NCBI GenBank assembly: GCA_008921705.1
Contig: VFFE01006799.1
Span: 409,651 to 473,650, forward strand
DNA: 64,000 bases
Direction: 5' to 3'
Source of the DNA: Burhinus oedicnemus
Taxonomy: Eukaryota > Chordata > Aves > Charadriiformes > Burhinidae
Shown: piece after piece, positions 23,701 to 37,618 of the stretch
Layout: each line of letters starts with the position of its first letter
How positions within the stretch are numbered: position 1 is the stretch's first letter
The notes under the pieces: generated by a model
The model's input: only the letters and a program-made list of their open reading frames with translations
Databases searched by the model: none
What the model was told of the DNA's origin: nothing
Program-made: the position numbers and the translations under genes

Positions 23701-26700
23701 CAGTTTTACTGCCTAAGGTTAAGTTGAATAGCTTCTTATCCAGCAAGTAATACCATCAATTTAAAAGTAGCATCCATGGACCAAGTGCGCTTCATTGATT
23801 TGTGCGCAGAATTGGACAATAGGTAGTTCTCGTTGTCCTTCGGAGAACAGAACCGAGGCTCACACTAAGACATCCAAGCAGGGTATGGCTGCTCGCATGG
23901 CCACGGCCTTGCTGCATGATGAGGCGTGTGTCTTGGTCTCTCTTCCAGAACTCAGGTTTAATGCCTGTAGAACTGTATAGTTTTCCAACTTGCTTGCTTG
24001 TGCAGGCTTCTCTAAATACTAATTAATTAAACTGTAGACTCTCATTGCAATGCCCTAGAACCTAATCCTTGATGGATTTAGGAAACTTCCTTGACAGAGG
24101 GGTTGTTGCCAGAAAAATAAGCTAAAAAAATTCTCCTTTGGGCCTTACTTTAAGTGCAGTGTTAAAAACTGTAATTACTTCTCTTCTGTGAGGATTCAAT
24201 GGCAGCAAGAAGCATTGGATTAAGTCTAACTAACGGTCCTCATTAAAATTAAATGCTACTATGGCTTGAACCATCACCCAAAACCATTCTTGTGCTTTTG
24301 TCTGTGGGTTAGTGAAATACAGCTTTTCCAGTCACCTTTGCAGTTGTTCTTCCTCTTTGAAAACTCTCATGAGACCTTTTGAACACAGGACCACAAACCC
24401 TTTTGAACTGGAGTAAAAGAGAAAAAAGTACATTAGAACCTCACACAGTAGTGTGAGTAATGCCTGTACATATGATTGTGTGATACAACATAGTAATATC
24501 AAATTATTGTACTAGCAGCGGTGTAAGTATGGGTGAAGTTCAGAAATCATACTGTCGCAATGGGACTTGCCCATCTCTATGTGCAGGTCCAGTTTCTCTT
24601 GGTGTGATGGTAGTCAGCAGGGCTTGTCTCACTTCGGCATTCATATTTGGTTGGAGGAGCATGCACCAGTTTGCTCTTCATCTACTTGATCTAGTTCTCC
24701 TCCAGTTATTCTGGGTGGTTTCTGCTTTGAAAATGGGCTTAATGCCCATACTTGTTTTCCAAGGGGAAACTGCCAGGCTACCTTTCATCTAACCTTGGCT
24801 AGCAGCTCCCCAGAAAACATTTGACATGTAGCTGAGAATTGTTTTACAGTGGTTCGGAGGAAAATGGAGTCTCTGAACACAGCTTCTGTTCTCTAATGTA
24901 GAATTATTTTTGTGCCCTAGATAAAGCCGCCACATGTTCTCTTTGTAAAACCTAAATCTTGTTCCTCAACTAGAGACTGTAATATCAGAATTACTCATTT
25001 CCTCTTGGGATAGTTTGCCCAGTTTCTCTGCTTTCTCATGAATACAATTATAGTAGCAATTATACAATCAAAACATAAACAACTTTTAATAAAGATGAAA
25101 CAGTAGGTAGCAATCTGGTTTGGAGATATGTATGTAAGGCTAGTTTTACTTGCCCAGGAACAGGGAAATCTCACCCTTTAAACTATGCTTTGCGCGTTCT
25201 ATCAGTAGTATTAAGCTTTTAGTGGTGTCGGGATTATTTTCAAGAATAAAATATTGGATTTGAGGCATTACTAAGCATAAATCAGTTTTCCTTTACTGTT
25301 TTTCAGTGCAAAATAAGAAGTCTTGATCCTCAAAACCTTTGTTATAATAGATTTTTCTTTAAAAAAACCCCTCACATAATGAACTTTAGATATTTATATT
25401 TTAAAAAAATTAATTACACAAAATATGAGGATGTTGTCATAATGTCCCCAAGAGTATACAGACATAAGAAGTCAGTCTGCTGAGAACAAGCATGCTTAAA
25501 TGTGGCAGTCAAACTCTTGCAAGCAGTTTTCATTCTGCCCTCCAGTGACATCAGACAAAAAACATGCAGTAATGATGAATATGCTTCAGTGTCTGATATT
25601 CCACTTTAAATCCATGAGGCGTTTCTTTTCTTTTGAAAAAATGAAAAATATGTTGGATTCTATTATTATAATTGCATAGGAAAAAAAATTTAGCTATCAT
25701 GGTCTAAAATATTATTATATTTTAAATTAATCCTAACCCATCAAATATTTGTTTCTAGATTTTGAGATCTCATTCTAAGAGTAGTTGCTGTGATCTGTGT
25801 CCTAAAATGCAACTTGCTGCTCTACGTGTTTGTCTAATGTGTTTTTCAGCAGAATAGATTGTAGCATGGATGAAAACGTTTGAAGTGTTTTACTTAAAAT
25901 ATGATTTTCCAAGTCTGGATTAGCCCTTGTTAATTGCAGCTGTTGACATCTATATGGGTTTTCCTTTGCTTTACAAAGTCACTGTTCCACATTGAAGTCA
26001 AGGAGAGTTTTGCCTTTAATTTTATTGGACACAGGATCAAGCACACTCAACTGGATGGCTTTTCTGTATTTGTCTGGAGGTAATATGATAATAACAGGAC
26101 TTCTGTAGCCAATTAATTTTAAAATGTCAGTGAATATTCTAGACCTCATCGAAAGGTAGAAGATGGAGCTGAGGGCATGCTCCAAACCTGGCGTCTGGTT
26201 GAGAGACTGGTTTATTGCAATGGTTTGTTGTTGTTTGTACATCAAAGGAGTGGTTGATGTAGGCATTAATACTTGACAGCCTGCTAATAATACCCAGCCC
26301 TGGTCAAATCACTTTTCTCTTAAAGAAATAGAGATGGGGGTAAGAAGCATGACAGGATGTAGGGGCAATGAATGAAATAGGTGATTTAAAATGTTCTCAT
26401 TGCTGTGGAGTGGGGCTCGGCCACCGTGGGCAGCTGGAAGGAACCATGAGTGAAAAGAGCCTCCTTCCATCCCTTCCTCAATTTTGTGTGTTCATTGTTC
26501 CCATATGCTAATCCGGTGCCTGTCCTATGGCTGATACAGCAAGTGATGCCTTGTGCCTTATCCCTTTCTACCTAGGAGTGAGGGGAGGGTGGTAATATTG
26601 ATAAGTGAGGAAGAGGAGAGATGCCCTGAGAATAAAAAGAGATGGGGGGAGGAGAAGACACATGATCACCTGGGAATATGGCATGGGCTGAGACATGAGG

Positions 26701-29700
26701 GATGTAGGAGAGGAAGAGGGACCTTGCTGACAGCCTGGAAGAGAGGGAGGCAGGAGGAAAACTGTACACAGCTCTCACAAAGAATGGCGCTCATGGTGTC
26801 TGTAGAAATTTTGGAGCTCATAGCAACAAGAGCCTTGTGGCATGTGTATATGAATCTATTTGTGATGCACATGGGAGTGTCCAGGCAGAGAGGGAAGTAT
26901 AGGTGGTGGGAATACTACATGGGTAAATCTGAGCTCTGCGGGGTAAATCCTGTGTTGATATATACACACATGAACCTTTGGCTTGCAAAGATTCATACTC
27001 GTGTCTGAAGGGGGGTTAATATTAAAAAATTCACTTTTGATTTCTGTGCTGGGTTGCTTTCTGTTGCCTTTTCTGGGTTTGTGGATTTTATACATAATAA
27101 GCTATGCCTGATATCTATGTAATACATTAGACAGCTTCCTTTTTCTATCTGGTAGCAATATACACTACAGAAATCGTAATCTGTTTTTTAGCAAAACAGT
27201 TGTCACGGTGGAAGGTATAATATGTTCTTAATGGTAGAGAGTGGTGGGATTTTTATCACTTACACATATCACAAGAAATTAAGAGGGTTTTTTCTGCAAA
27301 AAGTTTTTAGAGGAGTCTTTGGACTCTCTGGGGAAGAGATGAAAAATGTGGGACTGCTTCTAAGCAAAGAAATGACTGTACCTGACAGTTCTGGGAAATG
27401 CTGTACATTACTGGATATCTTTCTGCAACTCATATTTACTCTACATCGTTTCCTTTGTAGTCTCCTAAATTTTACAAGACGTCCTCACAGCTTTTCCTGT
27501 AAACCTCTGCTATGTTTACTGGTATTAGGCTTTTGAAAAGATCTATACATAAAGTGCATTTTCTTTTATTTTCTCTGCTTTGACTTTCTCTGGAAGTGCC
27601 ATCTAGTTTGCATTTTTTTTATTGTTACCTAGAAAATCAGACTATTCTTAAATCATCGAGTAGTAGTTTAGGGTGGGGTTTTTTTAATATGCATTATGTT
27701 TCTATTTCACATGCCTGAATGTAATTACAATACACATTTTCTGCCACCCTCAGGACTGCTTTGCCCATTTATCTTTCTATAAAATAAAATCTTATAGCTT
27801 GACAGGTTCATACACAGGTCTGGCTCCTTCCTATCTAACCTAACATGCCTATCCCAGGATCCCAACAGTCATCGACTCCTTAGAAAGGTGATGAAGAGAG
27901 GTGGAGCTGAATCCTCTCTGGGAAAGCCTTACTTGGGTCTCAGTCTTTTTCAAGAGGAGCCTGTCTCATCCCTCTGAGTGCACAGGGAGTCTTGGGAACC
28001 TGCATTCCTAAATTAGGTGGCTCAAGTACTCAAAGGTTGAGTTGGGTAAATCTGTGCCACTGTGAGTGCTATTAAAGACATTGATGTTTTGTATGGGTGA
28101 AGTACTTGAAGAACGGAAGCCACTGATTATAAAAATCCATCAGGTAAGAGATTTCTATTGCTGTGTGCTCTGCAGAACCTGAAAGGAGCATCCAATGTGG
28201 TCAGGGCTTCTCAATAGGAGTATCAGTTGATCACAGAAGGGCAGCAATGTTTTCAGCCTGCAGAGAAGAATGTCCCTGTTCTTACTTCCTCCCTCCTAAA
28301 ACCCCTTCAGAATAAGTAGTGTTCCTGAGACCAGCAGAGTCCAGCTGTGTAACGGACCTGATAAATGCAGGGATAATTCTTAATAGACCAGTGTTGGGGC
28401 ACACAGGCTTTTTGGGACAACTCTCTGCTTAGGCTGATGCTTCTCTACTTTTAATAGCGGATTAAACTAGTACCAGTGCCTGGTACAGAATGATTGCTTT
28501 TTTTCTTGCAATGGTTGTTGTTTATAAATATCGTCCTTGGGTTTGAAAAGATGAGGAGTGGAGTTTTCTAGTCTTCAGCACCACAGTCACTAGGACTGTA
28601 TCTGTGAAACTGGCATGATCCACACTGGTCTTTATGGACATGAGGATGCTTGTTAAGTAAGAGAGGGCGTGTTGGCCCACCAACAAATGCTTCATCTTGC
28701 ACCTGTTGAGAGGTAGTCACTGTCCTGCCTCTGGTACTGCAGCAGCACTTTTCTGCCTGCTTCTGATGTTTAAAACCAACCAAGTCAAAAATACAAATTT
28801 CCTGTTATGTTCTTCATAAAGCACCAGCAAAGGCAAGCATTGTGGACTTTGGAGTATTTGGTAGTAGCATATGAGCAGATCCTAAGGTTATTTCTTTAAT
28901 CCTGTAGTCTGGAAAGAACAGAGTGAAGCTATGCAGTGTTATCTTGATTTAAGGTGTTACCATGTTGACCCTTTTATTATTTCCTTATAGTTATCTTTTT
29001 GAGATTTTATATTGAGGCCATATTGCATATTTACCCATTCTTGTCTACCTGAATATGTCCTTCAAAAATATTAGCAATGTTTTCGTATCTTTTTTTCTGT
29101 AATGGTAAATCTGGTGGCTCTTCTTCACCCCTTGCTGTGCCAAACTGCTGAGACACGACTGTTTTTCTGCTACTGATTTAAGAGAAATTGAGAAATTAAG
29201 AAATTAATTTTGTCCTTGGCTGCATTCTGTTGCTGAAACTTCCTGGTGCTTTGTGTAGTGAACTGTGAGTGGATTATCATTCTGTCAATACAAATGTGTT
29301 GAATGTAAGTTTGTTAATTGCTCTTAGTTAGGCCTAAGTAGTCTACAGTGTAGAAGCTTGGAGTGATCTCAACTAAAACTGGTAAAATGTCTTTTTTTTT
29401 TTTTCCCCCAGACACTTGCTTGGTTTATATGTTTCCAGGAGTACAAATCCTAATTCTTGGAATCATTTAATTGAAAATGTGATGTGCGTGTCTTTCGGCA
29501 TGCTGTCTTGGGTTCATTAGACAGCATTGTTTTTTACTTCTTCCAGAAAGAGAAGAAAAAAAACATTGTTAATTTTTTTCCTTTCTTTTGCTGAACTCCA
29601 AGAATTTCCCTCCAGTCATTGCCCCATATTCCACCTTCTATCTGCTTGTGCCCAGGAGATTGTTTAAGTGCTCTCAGAAAATGTGGACTGCTCTTAATCG

Positions 29701-32274
29701 TACTTTTTCTTTGTAGATGCAAGAGTACACCTGGTTACTATGCTGCCAGCTTTTGCTGCCTTCTAACAGGCCTGCATCGGGAATCAATCCGACCCACCGG
29801 CGCCAAACCTTGCCGGGTTGACCTTGAAGCCAACTCTTTCGTTTTGATTCTAATTTGTGCAATGATTTGCACATCACTGGAGTGAAGTTAAATGTAAGAG
29901 GATACATTAACATAGCAGTACAGCTAGACTGGAAATGCACAAAGGTCAGGAAATGGAAAAATGAACTGCCTAATAACATCCATTTGCCCTATTGCTGAAA
30001 TATAATGGCTTTGATTTCCGATTAGTGTTTATTATAGGCATAAATATATATATTGTGCCATAGATGTGCAATATTGAGACAAATGTGCTTAAAGTTCTTT
30101 AGTATTATGGCACGCATCCCTCTGAAATGTTTGCAGCCTTCATTTCAGTCTTCCCAAGAGCAGCAGTTTTGTCTATATGTTCTGTAATATCTTGCAGGGA
30201 AAAGAGTCTCAGACCATGGAAGCCTGTGGCCCCCTCATGCTATTAAGTGATTCCTTTGGAGCTCTAAGAAACCATTCCTGTGCCTCTCAAATAAATAGCC
30301 CAATCCTGCAAAGTTCTCCATGCTCTCAAAATCCTTTGGATTCATAGCATTCTCCAATCCCAAGCCTTGATGATTTTCATGTTGGGTTTTATATTTTCAG
30401 CAAGTCAGATGCTGAACCATTTGGAGAAGATTTTTGTATAGCTCCTTGCACCATCAGGTCTTGTTTACTGGATTTGGCTGTACTATAAGCTATAGTTCAA
30501 AAATCCCTTTTGTGCTAAGAGTTATACTAACAATTCTTCCAAAATGCAAATGTCCAAAGGGATTTTTCTCTCATGATGATAAACAAATAGCTGTGATAGT
30601 TGGGAGTAGGTTGATGGGGGGCACTTATGGTAGCTAAAAGCGTAACCTTGATTATAGCTGACTTTTGAACTGTATTTCTTCTTACCTCTGCATTGCCTTG
30701 CATTTTGTATATTCAATTGTACTGTGCCTGCAGTGATGGAAAATGCAAATGTTCTCTTGGTTGGCAATTTGCTGCACGAGTGCTACGTGCTGTGTTAAGA
30801 GGACTGTCCCTAGGCAAAAGGAGGAGACCTGTGTACTTCATTTACCTTATGCTGGCTCAGAGTTTGACAGAGGGGAGAGTGTACCTTCCCTGAAAGCTGC
30901 TTGAGTGGTGGCAGCTGAGGGGCGCTCTGGGCTATAGGTGTGGGGAGCAGATGGGGAAAAGATCAAGAGCAGCAGGCCTGTGGTGGGAGTGGAGGTAAGA
31001 AGGTTGCTGGGAAGAACAGGGAGCAGCAAATCCTGCAACAAGTCTTTAGGGCTGTGAAAAGCAGGAGAATTTGCTCTGAGGAAGGACTTCACGTTGCTGG
31101 GTTGAGAACAAGTCTGGAGGGAAAAGTCCTGCTTGGTGAGGTGCAACAGTGAGATTCATTCTCGTATCTTTTTGCTTTCACCCATCTTTTTTACTCTTCC
31201 ACCTAACAGAGCTGAGTTTCCTGTGTTTCAGAACTTACCTGATTCTAGTTCATGTTCTTACAAAACAGTTTTACATACTGAAAGCTCTTTTGGTAGGCTC
31301 ATCTTCAAGTTAAAGGTCTGCCTCAAAGCTCTGGCTTGCAGAGTCCCATCACATCACCTTTTCATACTGTACACACTGCTGCTTTCCTGCTTGTCTTTCT
31401 GGCCCAGCCTCAGGATTTTGCTCTGGGTGTTCACACTTGGGCTGTGACTAGGTTTTTAAAATCTTTTTATGTTGTCTCTTATCCAGCCAATTAAACCTTT
31501 CATACAGGCCATTACTACCTTATATTTCTGTGAGTAAAATATCCCTGTTGATACACCTGATCTTACCTTCCTGAAAGCTGCTCAGAAGACTTTTGCTGTC
31601 ATAACTTGTCACTTTCACCAGGCTACCCTAATCTTTTTTTTGTTTTGTTTTTTAATCTTTCTTGCCTCCTTCTTGTCTTTTACACATAAGCCTTACAAAT
31701 GAAGCTTATCGGGAGAATCTTCATCTCTGGTGGAGCAACGAAGAGACTGACTCCACATCTGATTTGCTTATGATGTCAGACTTGACTACTGGCTTATTAA
31801 ATTTTCAGATGGATAATTGTGCTGTGTCCCAAACTTCCTGTCATACAAAGCTGTCTCACTGTGTTTCTTGGTACTTGCCCTTGAAATTCTGGTTGTGATG
31901 ATGCTTGCAGACATCTGAATGACTGCATATGCCTTACTTGGAGCCTACTGTCATGCTGGCTAATATTGTCACCTTTTTACCTTTAATTTCCTCATCTGCC
32001 AATGCTGCAGTGATGGGTTGTATTTCAACCCATAATATCTTTTGTATGGACAGTAAAAGTCCGTCATGCCACCATCCTGACCCGCACAAATACAGCTTTT
32101 CTGACAAAGCAGCAGCAGGAGGTAACTGGTGTCAGTCCAAGTATCTAAAAGACACCTCTTAGTTGTCTGAACAGAGAATTGAGCTGGATCCTTGCAGATG
32201 CTTAGCTGGGATCTATCTCTGTAGTGCTAAAGCATCATGTACCTTTCTGGCATGATTTAAAATAATCCCAGATT

Positions 32275-32331
32275 AAAAAAAAAAAAAAAACAAAAAAAAC
32301 AAAATAAAACAAAACAAAAAACCACCCAAAG
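32275..32331. repeat. A-rich simple sequence
   Basis: A run of 16 A's followed by A-rich AAAAC and AAAAT units. It could be the tail of an old retroposed copy, but no source sequence is recognisable beside it. Confidence 0.8.
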
Positions 32332-34682
32332 CCTAACATTAAGCCCTACAGCTCTTCGGGAGAAGTTGCTGCATGGCAGCTCTGAATCCTTTGGTGAAAT
32401 TCAGCTAGTGATAATGGTGTGTGAATCCTTCCAGTCAGAGGATTCTTCTTGTCTCAGAGAGGGAGGTGGCACAGTTTTCTCAGAGGGTGAAGGAAAAGGC
32501 AGTGGTGACAATAGCTCTCTGCTGTCCCAGTGCCAAACAGCAGTCGGGCAAGGAGAGAGGCGTGAGTGTGAAAGGGAGAGAACATGGGAAGAAAATCTGT
32601 GAAATATTTTTTCTTGATATTTACTGATTACAGGTTTTTTATGTGTACATTTTTGAGATCAGTTTTCTTTACAATCAGATCTCATCTGTCACTTCCTTTT
32701 GGCCAATCCTTCCTACTTTCACTTGTTAGAGATTGCAGTTCCATTTACATGGGGGGGGCGTAAATACCCTAAATTAATTTTTCTGGCGTTTATTTTCATT
32801 AGATGGACTAAGTGACATAAATAAGAGGCAAGTTCTGCCCACAGATAATCCTCCAAAAATCTCATTTTGAGCAGGACTTTTATGTGGCTGGTAGATCTTT
32901 AGAGACAAAGCTTTCCAGAACCTTGTGAAAATCAGAGGGAGTGCAGTGAGAGGGAAAAAATGTCCCTTTAGTTAGTTTTGCTCAGCAGGCTAATATTTTA
33001 TAGCTAAATACTTGTTGCCATAGCTGTCTGTACGTAAAAGGGCTGTTTCTGGTACTGAAAAAAAATTAGTTACTAAATCTATTGGAGTAAATGCTCATTT
33101 ATGCTAGAGTAGCTGATACCAGTAGAAAACAATGAGTTTTCTAACAGTAGTGGTATTTTCATTTCTTGACAAGATGTTAATCTAAAAGATCTCTACTATA
33201 CAGTAGGCTGAAAATTACTTATATAAGTTGTATTTCCTATTATATATGTCCAAATGGGTAATGTAAAGGGAAAGACCATTACATTTGCTACATCAGGCAT
33301 CAAAAACTAAAGTAACTGGACCATCCCTTATATAACTAAAATTTTGTACACCCCTGTCACATCATTGTTCCTATCCTAGATAAGTTCTGAGATAGGAAAT
33401 AGCCAAGCTGTGCATCGGTCACCAACGCAGTATTGGCGCCTTCAACATAGGACAAGCTTGAGCTTACATATTGAGCATATCATATGCATGGCATACTTAA
33501 GTGTGGCAAGATGGGCTCTTTTAGGACAAAATCTGATAATCCGAGAGAAAGAAGTTGAAATGTGTGAGGAGAAAAAAAATAAATCATCTTTCCTCTTACA
33601 TGCACAGAGACCCTGATCAGCAAAGGCTCGCCTCACTGCTGACCATCGTACAAGCGGTGAGGGGAATGAGTGGAAAAGTGAAGCCTGGGATTCATTTGGT
33701 AGGGAGAGTGACTCTGAAACCAGCTATGGAATGACTGTTTTGAGCCAGGAACGAAGAGGTATTTGTTTCTGTTGACAACCAAGCTTGATCTGTTGTGGTG
33801 TTGGGTCAACATTTGGGCATTCTTGCTTTATAATTTACACTGTATATTGGAAATGAGAGTATAGCTGGGCGTGTATAGTGTATACACCTCTGTAAAGGGA
33901 TAGAGAGAATAAATATGAATCTCAAGTCCCTAAAAAAGGTTATTTTTTTAATATACCAGGTATCTATGATGTATAAGATTGCTTCCACAAGACATAGAGA
34001 GGATGTCTTTGCAATTTTTTAAGCTCTCTCACCATGACCGGGAGTCTCTCAACAGGGCTTATGAATGATTTAGGCAGTTGCATGGAAAACAGGCAAAGAT
34101 GGTAATAAAATGTGGAATAACTATTTTTTCTAACTTCTTTTCTACTTATTCACAGAGCCATGCTTGTATTTTGATACCATTATTTAATCCAGATAATCGG
34201 GTGACTTTATTGTCCCATTTGTTTGGGAATTTTTCAGTTTGGGTATTTTCTTTTTTGCAGATTAATGTATTTGTGTAGAATCAATGCTGGAAAGACAGGA
34301 GACTCAGATTTCTGGAGAATGTGGCCTTCTGGGTTACTTTCAGATTATGCCATTTGTTCCACAGGAGTCAACATACAGGAAAATGGGAATTTACAGAATT
34401 AGAACATAGTGATGAATTTACCATTTTCATTAAAACTGCTTAAAGTCATGCTGAAGCTGAAAATATGAAATGTTTAAGTCTAATTTAATTTGAAAGTGTG
34501 CAGTTAATTAATACTCTACATCCATTAACATTCAAAAATGAAAGTATCTGCAGAACCACTACTCTCTGGAGTAATTTGTCACCAGAAATAAAATGTCTGC
34601 CTTTGAACTGAAGTGGTTTTTTGGTTGTGTGCTACAAGCAAAGGAATCCACGTTAATGTTACAGACTAATCCAGAAGAGTGG

Positions 34683-35292
34683 TGTTATGATTTGAGAAAC
34701 CCATGAAAATTTATTGTCATTTAGACAATTACTCTATCACCCAATGACCACTCCCCACCCAGGAAGAGGAATTAGGAAAAAACAAGGAAACCCAAGGGTT
34801 GAAATATAAACAGATTTAATAGAATACGACTAGATAATTAACATTAATAACACTAAAGAACCAATATTGATCCCGATACCAATATAAAATATACAAGGAT
34901 TTTACTCAGCCAATTCTATCAGTAGGAAGCTGTGCACTCCCAGCAGTGGACAGCCAATGTCGGACACTGTGAGCGCTACGGCTTCGGAGGGAAGGGAAGG
35001 CCTCAGGGGTCCGGCACCAGGCAAGAAGTTCTCAGGATCACCGCCATCAAGAAAGAGAGAGCACTTTGCAGCAAACTTCCTAATTTATATTGAATGTGAT
35101 GTTTGTGGTATGAAATAATCCTGTTGGCCAGCTTGGGTCTCGCTCCTCCTCATCCCCGCACTTGACGAACTCGAAAACACTAAGACCTTGAAACCCACAC
35201 ACCATAGCTGGCTATAAAGTAAATATTTCCCCTAATTCAGACACTAGAGTCTTCTAAAAGTGCAGTTTTCCCAAGCTGGAGAAACCAGGACA
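34683..35292 (-). mobile_element. solo LTR of an avian endogenous retrovirus (ERVK-like)
   Basis: On the minus strand the element starts TGTCCTGGTTTC, a familiar avian ERV LTR start, and ends ATAACA, giving TG...CA termini. It is about 610 bp long. The flanks GAGTGG (34677-34682) and CAGTGG (35293-35298) form a 6-bp target duplication with one mismatch. That length fits ERVK-type integration better than the 5 bp usual for ERVL. A poly(A) signal (AATAAA, minus strand) lies at 34710-34715. There is no internal retroviral sequence, primer binding site or second LTR, so this is a solo LTR left by recombination. It sits antisense to HECW1 within its intron. Confidence 0.85.
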
Positions 35293-37293
35293 CAGTGGGC
35301 TTGAAGTTCTTCGTATTGCTGTCTCACCATTATAAAACCAATAGTAGTTGTCTCGGGTACTGTTGTGACAGCAGATGCCTTCTTCACCAAGTGACAAACT
35401 CCCATTGATTTTTAACTTACTGACTAGAGCATGGTAGTTGTGCCCACAAGTGGTTCCCAGTTTAGAAAATGTTCACAGTGTGCGAGACCCTGTTTTTTTG
35501 ATTAAAAAAAGATGCATTTTCTGTTTACAGGGAAGACCGATCTTTATAATATGATTTGAACTCTCTTTTCAAACCGTGAGTAAATGTAACTGTTAGAAAA
35601 GAAGCAGCAAAGACATGATTAGATGCATAGCAAATGCAACACCATGCACTTCGTTCCTCGACACGTTCCCTTCCTTCTTCTATTTGTGTAAATAGCGTAG
35701 CTTTTTGCATTATTTGCTTCAATCTTTCCAGCTCTTACTATAAGGTGTGGCATTCCTGCTGGAGCTATTTTTGCTATAAACCCTGTTTAATGCAGTAAGT
35801 GAGGATTTGGGTCATTGGATTGTAAGCGTTGAAGGGCAGTGTCTGCAAAGTGACAGCATATTCTAGGGGTGCAAACATGCCAGTTGATTTTTTTTGCGCT
35901 CTGTACAGTTTTTGTGCAACAGAATCCAAAGACAATAATAGGTCTCTTAATTATTCCACAAAAATAGGTATTAATAAACAAAGTATTTTATGTTTTCAGT
36001 ACTTATTGCTCTTCTGTACTACCGTAGCCTTTATAAAGCCAGGGTTAAATAACTGCTTGGCTGGACAAAGGAGCTATGATTTTTCTTCCGCTTAATTTGT
36101 TTGAGTTCAAAAGGATGATTTGACTTCTGATCATGTGAAAAGCATTTCACAGCATACTGGAAAGCTGTCTGGTTTTGTATCTAACGGACTTGACAGCATG
36201 GTTGGCAACAGATGGATAATGGAAGGCTAATGAATAATGAAAAGCTGAGTGATTGAAATAGCAGAGCTGCAGGGAGAGAAAAGGGAAAGCTGGGAAGGAA
36301 AATGGAAAAAACAAACAGCACAGAAGTAAGGAATAACCAGTATTTTGATCAGTATCTGGGCATGTCTTCACATCAAGATTAACCCCAGTCATAACTTAAG
36401 CATTGTCCATCTGCCAGCTCATAAGAGCTCTTAACTCATGTACCATGACGCATTTCATACAAGTCACTCAGCTTGCCTTGAGGAAGGAGGCTAGGTTGGA
36501 ATTTAAATTTTTTTTCCACTACTAAGGCGATGACTACTCTGCAATAGCCTCCTCGACTCCCATTAATTGTCCAGTGCATTCCCAAATTCCTACCAGAGTG
36601 GGTGTGCATAGTATCTCACAGTCTACTGCAAAAAATGGAGCAGAGCAGTAGCATTGGAAGCTATCAGGGGTACTGAGAGATGCTGGAACACTTAGTTTGT
36701 ATTTACACTTCAGTGAAGGCATCTCTATTTTGGTAACAGGAATAACTGCATTTTCCTGGCGCTCACTCTTCAGATCTCCAGCAGGGAGGAAGACTTCTTA
36801 CTCATTGCTAACCAGTCTCTCCAGATGGGATACAGTCTCTGGGGCAAATGCACTTTAAGAAAGATTCCTCTGCAAATGTAACTCTGCAAATTGCTGGGGA
36901 GAAGACTTAACTCCGGGTATCAAAAGTGGGAAGACTTCTGATGTTGAAAGAAAATTACCGTCTCGCAGTTTGATAGTCATGGTTTGTGTCTGGATGCATG
37001 CATTAATGTGGAGGAAGCCAGCTACTATTGATTTCCTCCCACACTGCCAGTTGTGGCTGAGCTTGGTGGTGTAAGGCTTGCTCTTACACTTGTTTTCATG
37101 GTAAGAATTATGGAGTAGGAGTTGAGTTAGTACTATGTTTCCTGCGACACTTTTTCATGCCTCTTTTATGCAATGCTAAATGGAAAAAGATCTGCTACTT
37201 TCTCATTCTGATGTACTACTTTTCCTGAGCTTTGACATCACTGAAAAATGAATAATACTGTAAATACTATCCTTTCTTTTTTTTTCTTTGCAG

Positions 37294-37618
37294 AATCTGT
37301 ACCAAAACAGGTTCCTGGGCCTGGCAGCCATGGCGTCTCCATCTAGGAACTCGCAAAATCGGCGCCGGTGTAAAGAGCCTCTCAGATACAGCTATAACCC
37401 TGACCAGTTCCATAACATGGACATCAGGAACAATTCCCATGAGACGGTCACCATTCCTAGGTCTACCAGTGACACGGACCTTGTCACTTCAGACAGCCGG
37501 TCTACCTTGATGGTCAGCAGCTCCTACTACTCCATCGGGCATTCGCAGGACCTAGTGATATACTGGGATATAAAGGAGGAAGTGGACGCAGGGGACTGGA
37601 TCGGCATGTATCTCATAG
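37294..37618 (+). CDS. HECW1: HECW1 E3 ubiquitin ligase, coding exon 2 (residues 10-117)
   Basis: The largest HECW1 exon here, 108 codons plus one base, bounded by TTTCTTTGCAG and ATAG|GTAAGT. It begins NLYQNRFLGLAA and then Met22, in a strong Kozak context (GCCATGG), which could serve as an alternative start for a shorter protein. It continues RRRCKEPLRYSYNPDQFH, SDTDLVTSDSRSTLMVSSS and WDIKEEVDAGDWIGMYLI. These are signature segments of the HECW N-terminal region and distinguish HECW1 from HECW2, which differs clearly at the extreme N-terminus. Differences from human as I recall it are few (NSHETV for GPHDGV; LVIYWD for LVIHWD). The exon exits in phase 1, and the split codon becomes Asp with the next exon. 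C2, WW and HECT domains lie outside the window. No frameshift or stop is seen. Confidence 0.97.

Larger units (their letters stand above)
17790..37293 (+). other. HECW1: HECW1 intron (about 19.5 kb)
   Basis: Donor GTCAGT at 17790; acceptor TTTCTTTGCAG ending at 37293. No coding exon of a known gene is recognised inside. It contains a minus-strand solo LTR (34683-35292) and an A-rich tract (32275-32331). At 29700-29830 a small CpG-containing patch follows an acceptor-like TTCTTTGTAG. The numerous short frames on both strands (such as 26553-27008, purine-rich, 151 codons) show no recognisable domains. Confidence 0.85.

Noticed and set aside
26290..26325. Possible MIR tail (GGTCAAATCACTTTTCTC)
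   Set aside because: Too short to separate from chance.
26553..27008. 151-codon + strand ORF
   Set aside because: It comes from a purine-rich, low-complexity stretch, with overlapping frames on the other strand and no domain.
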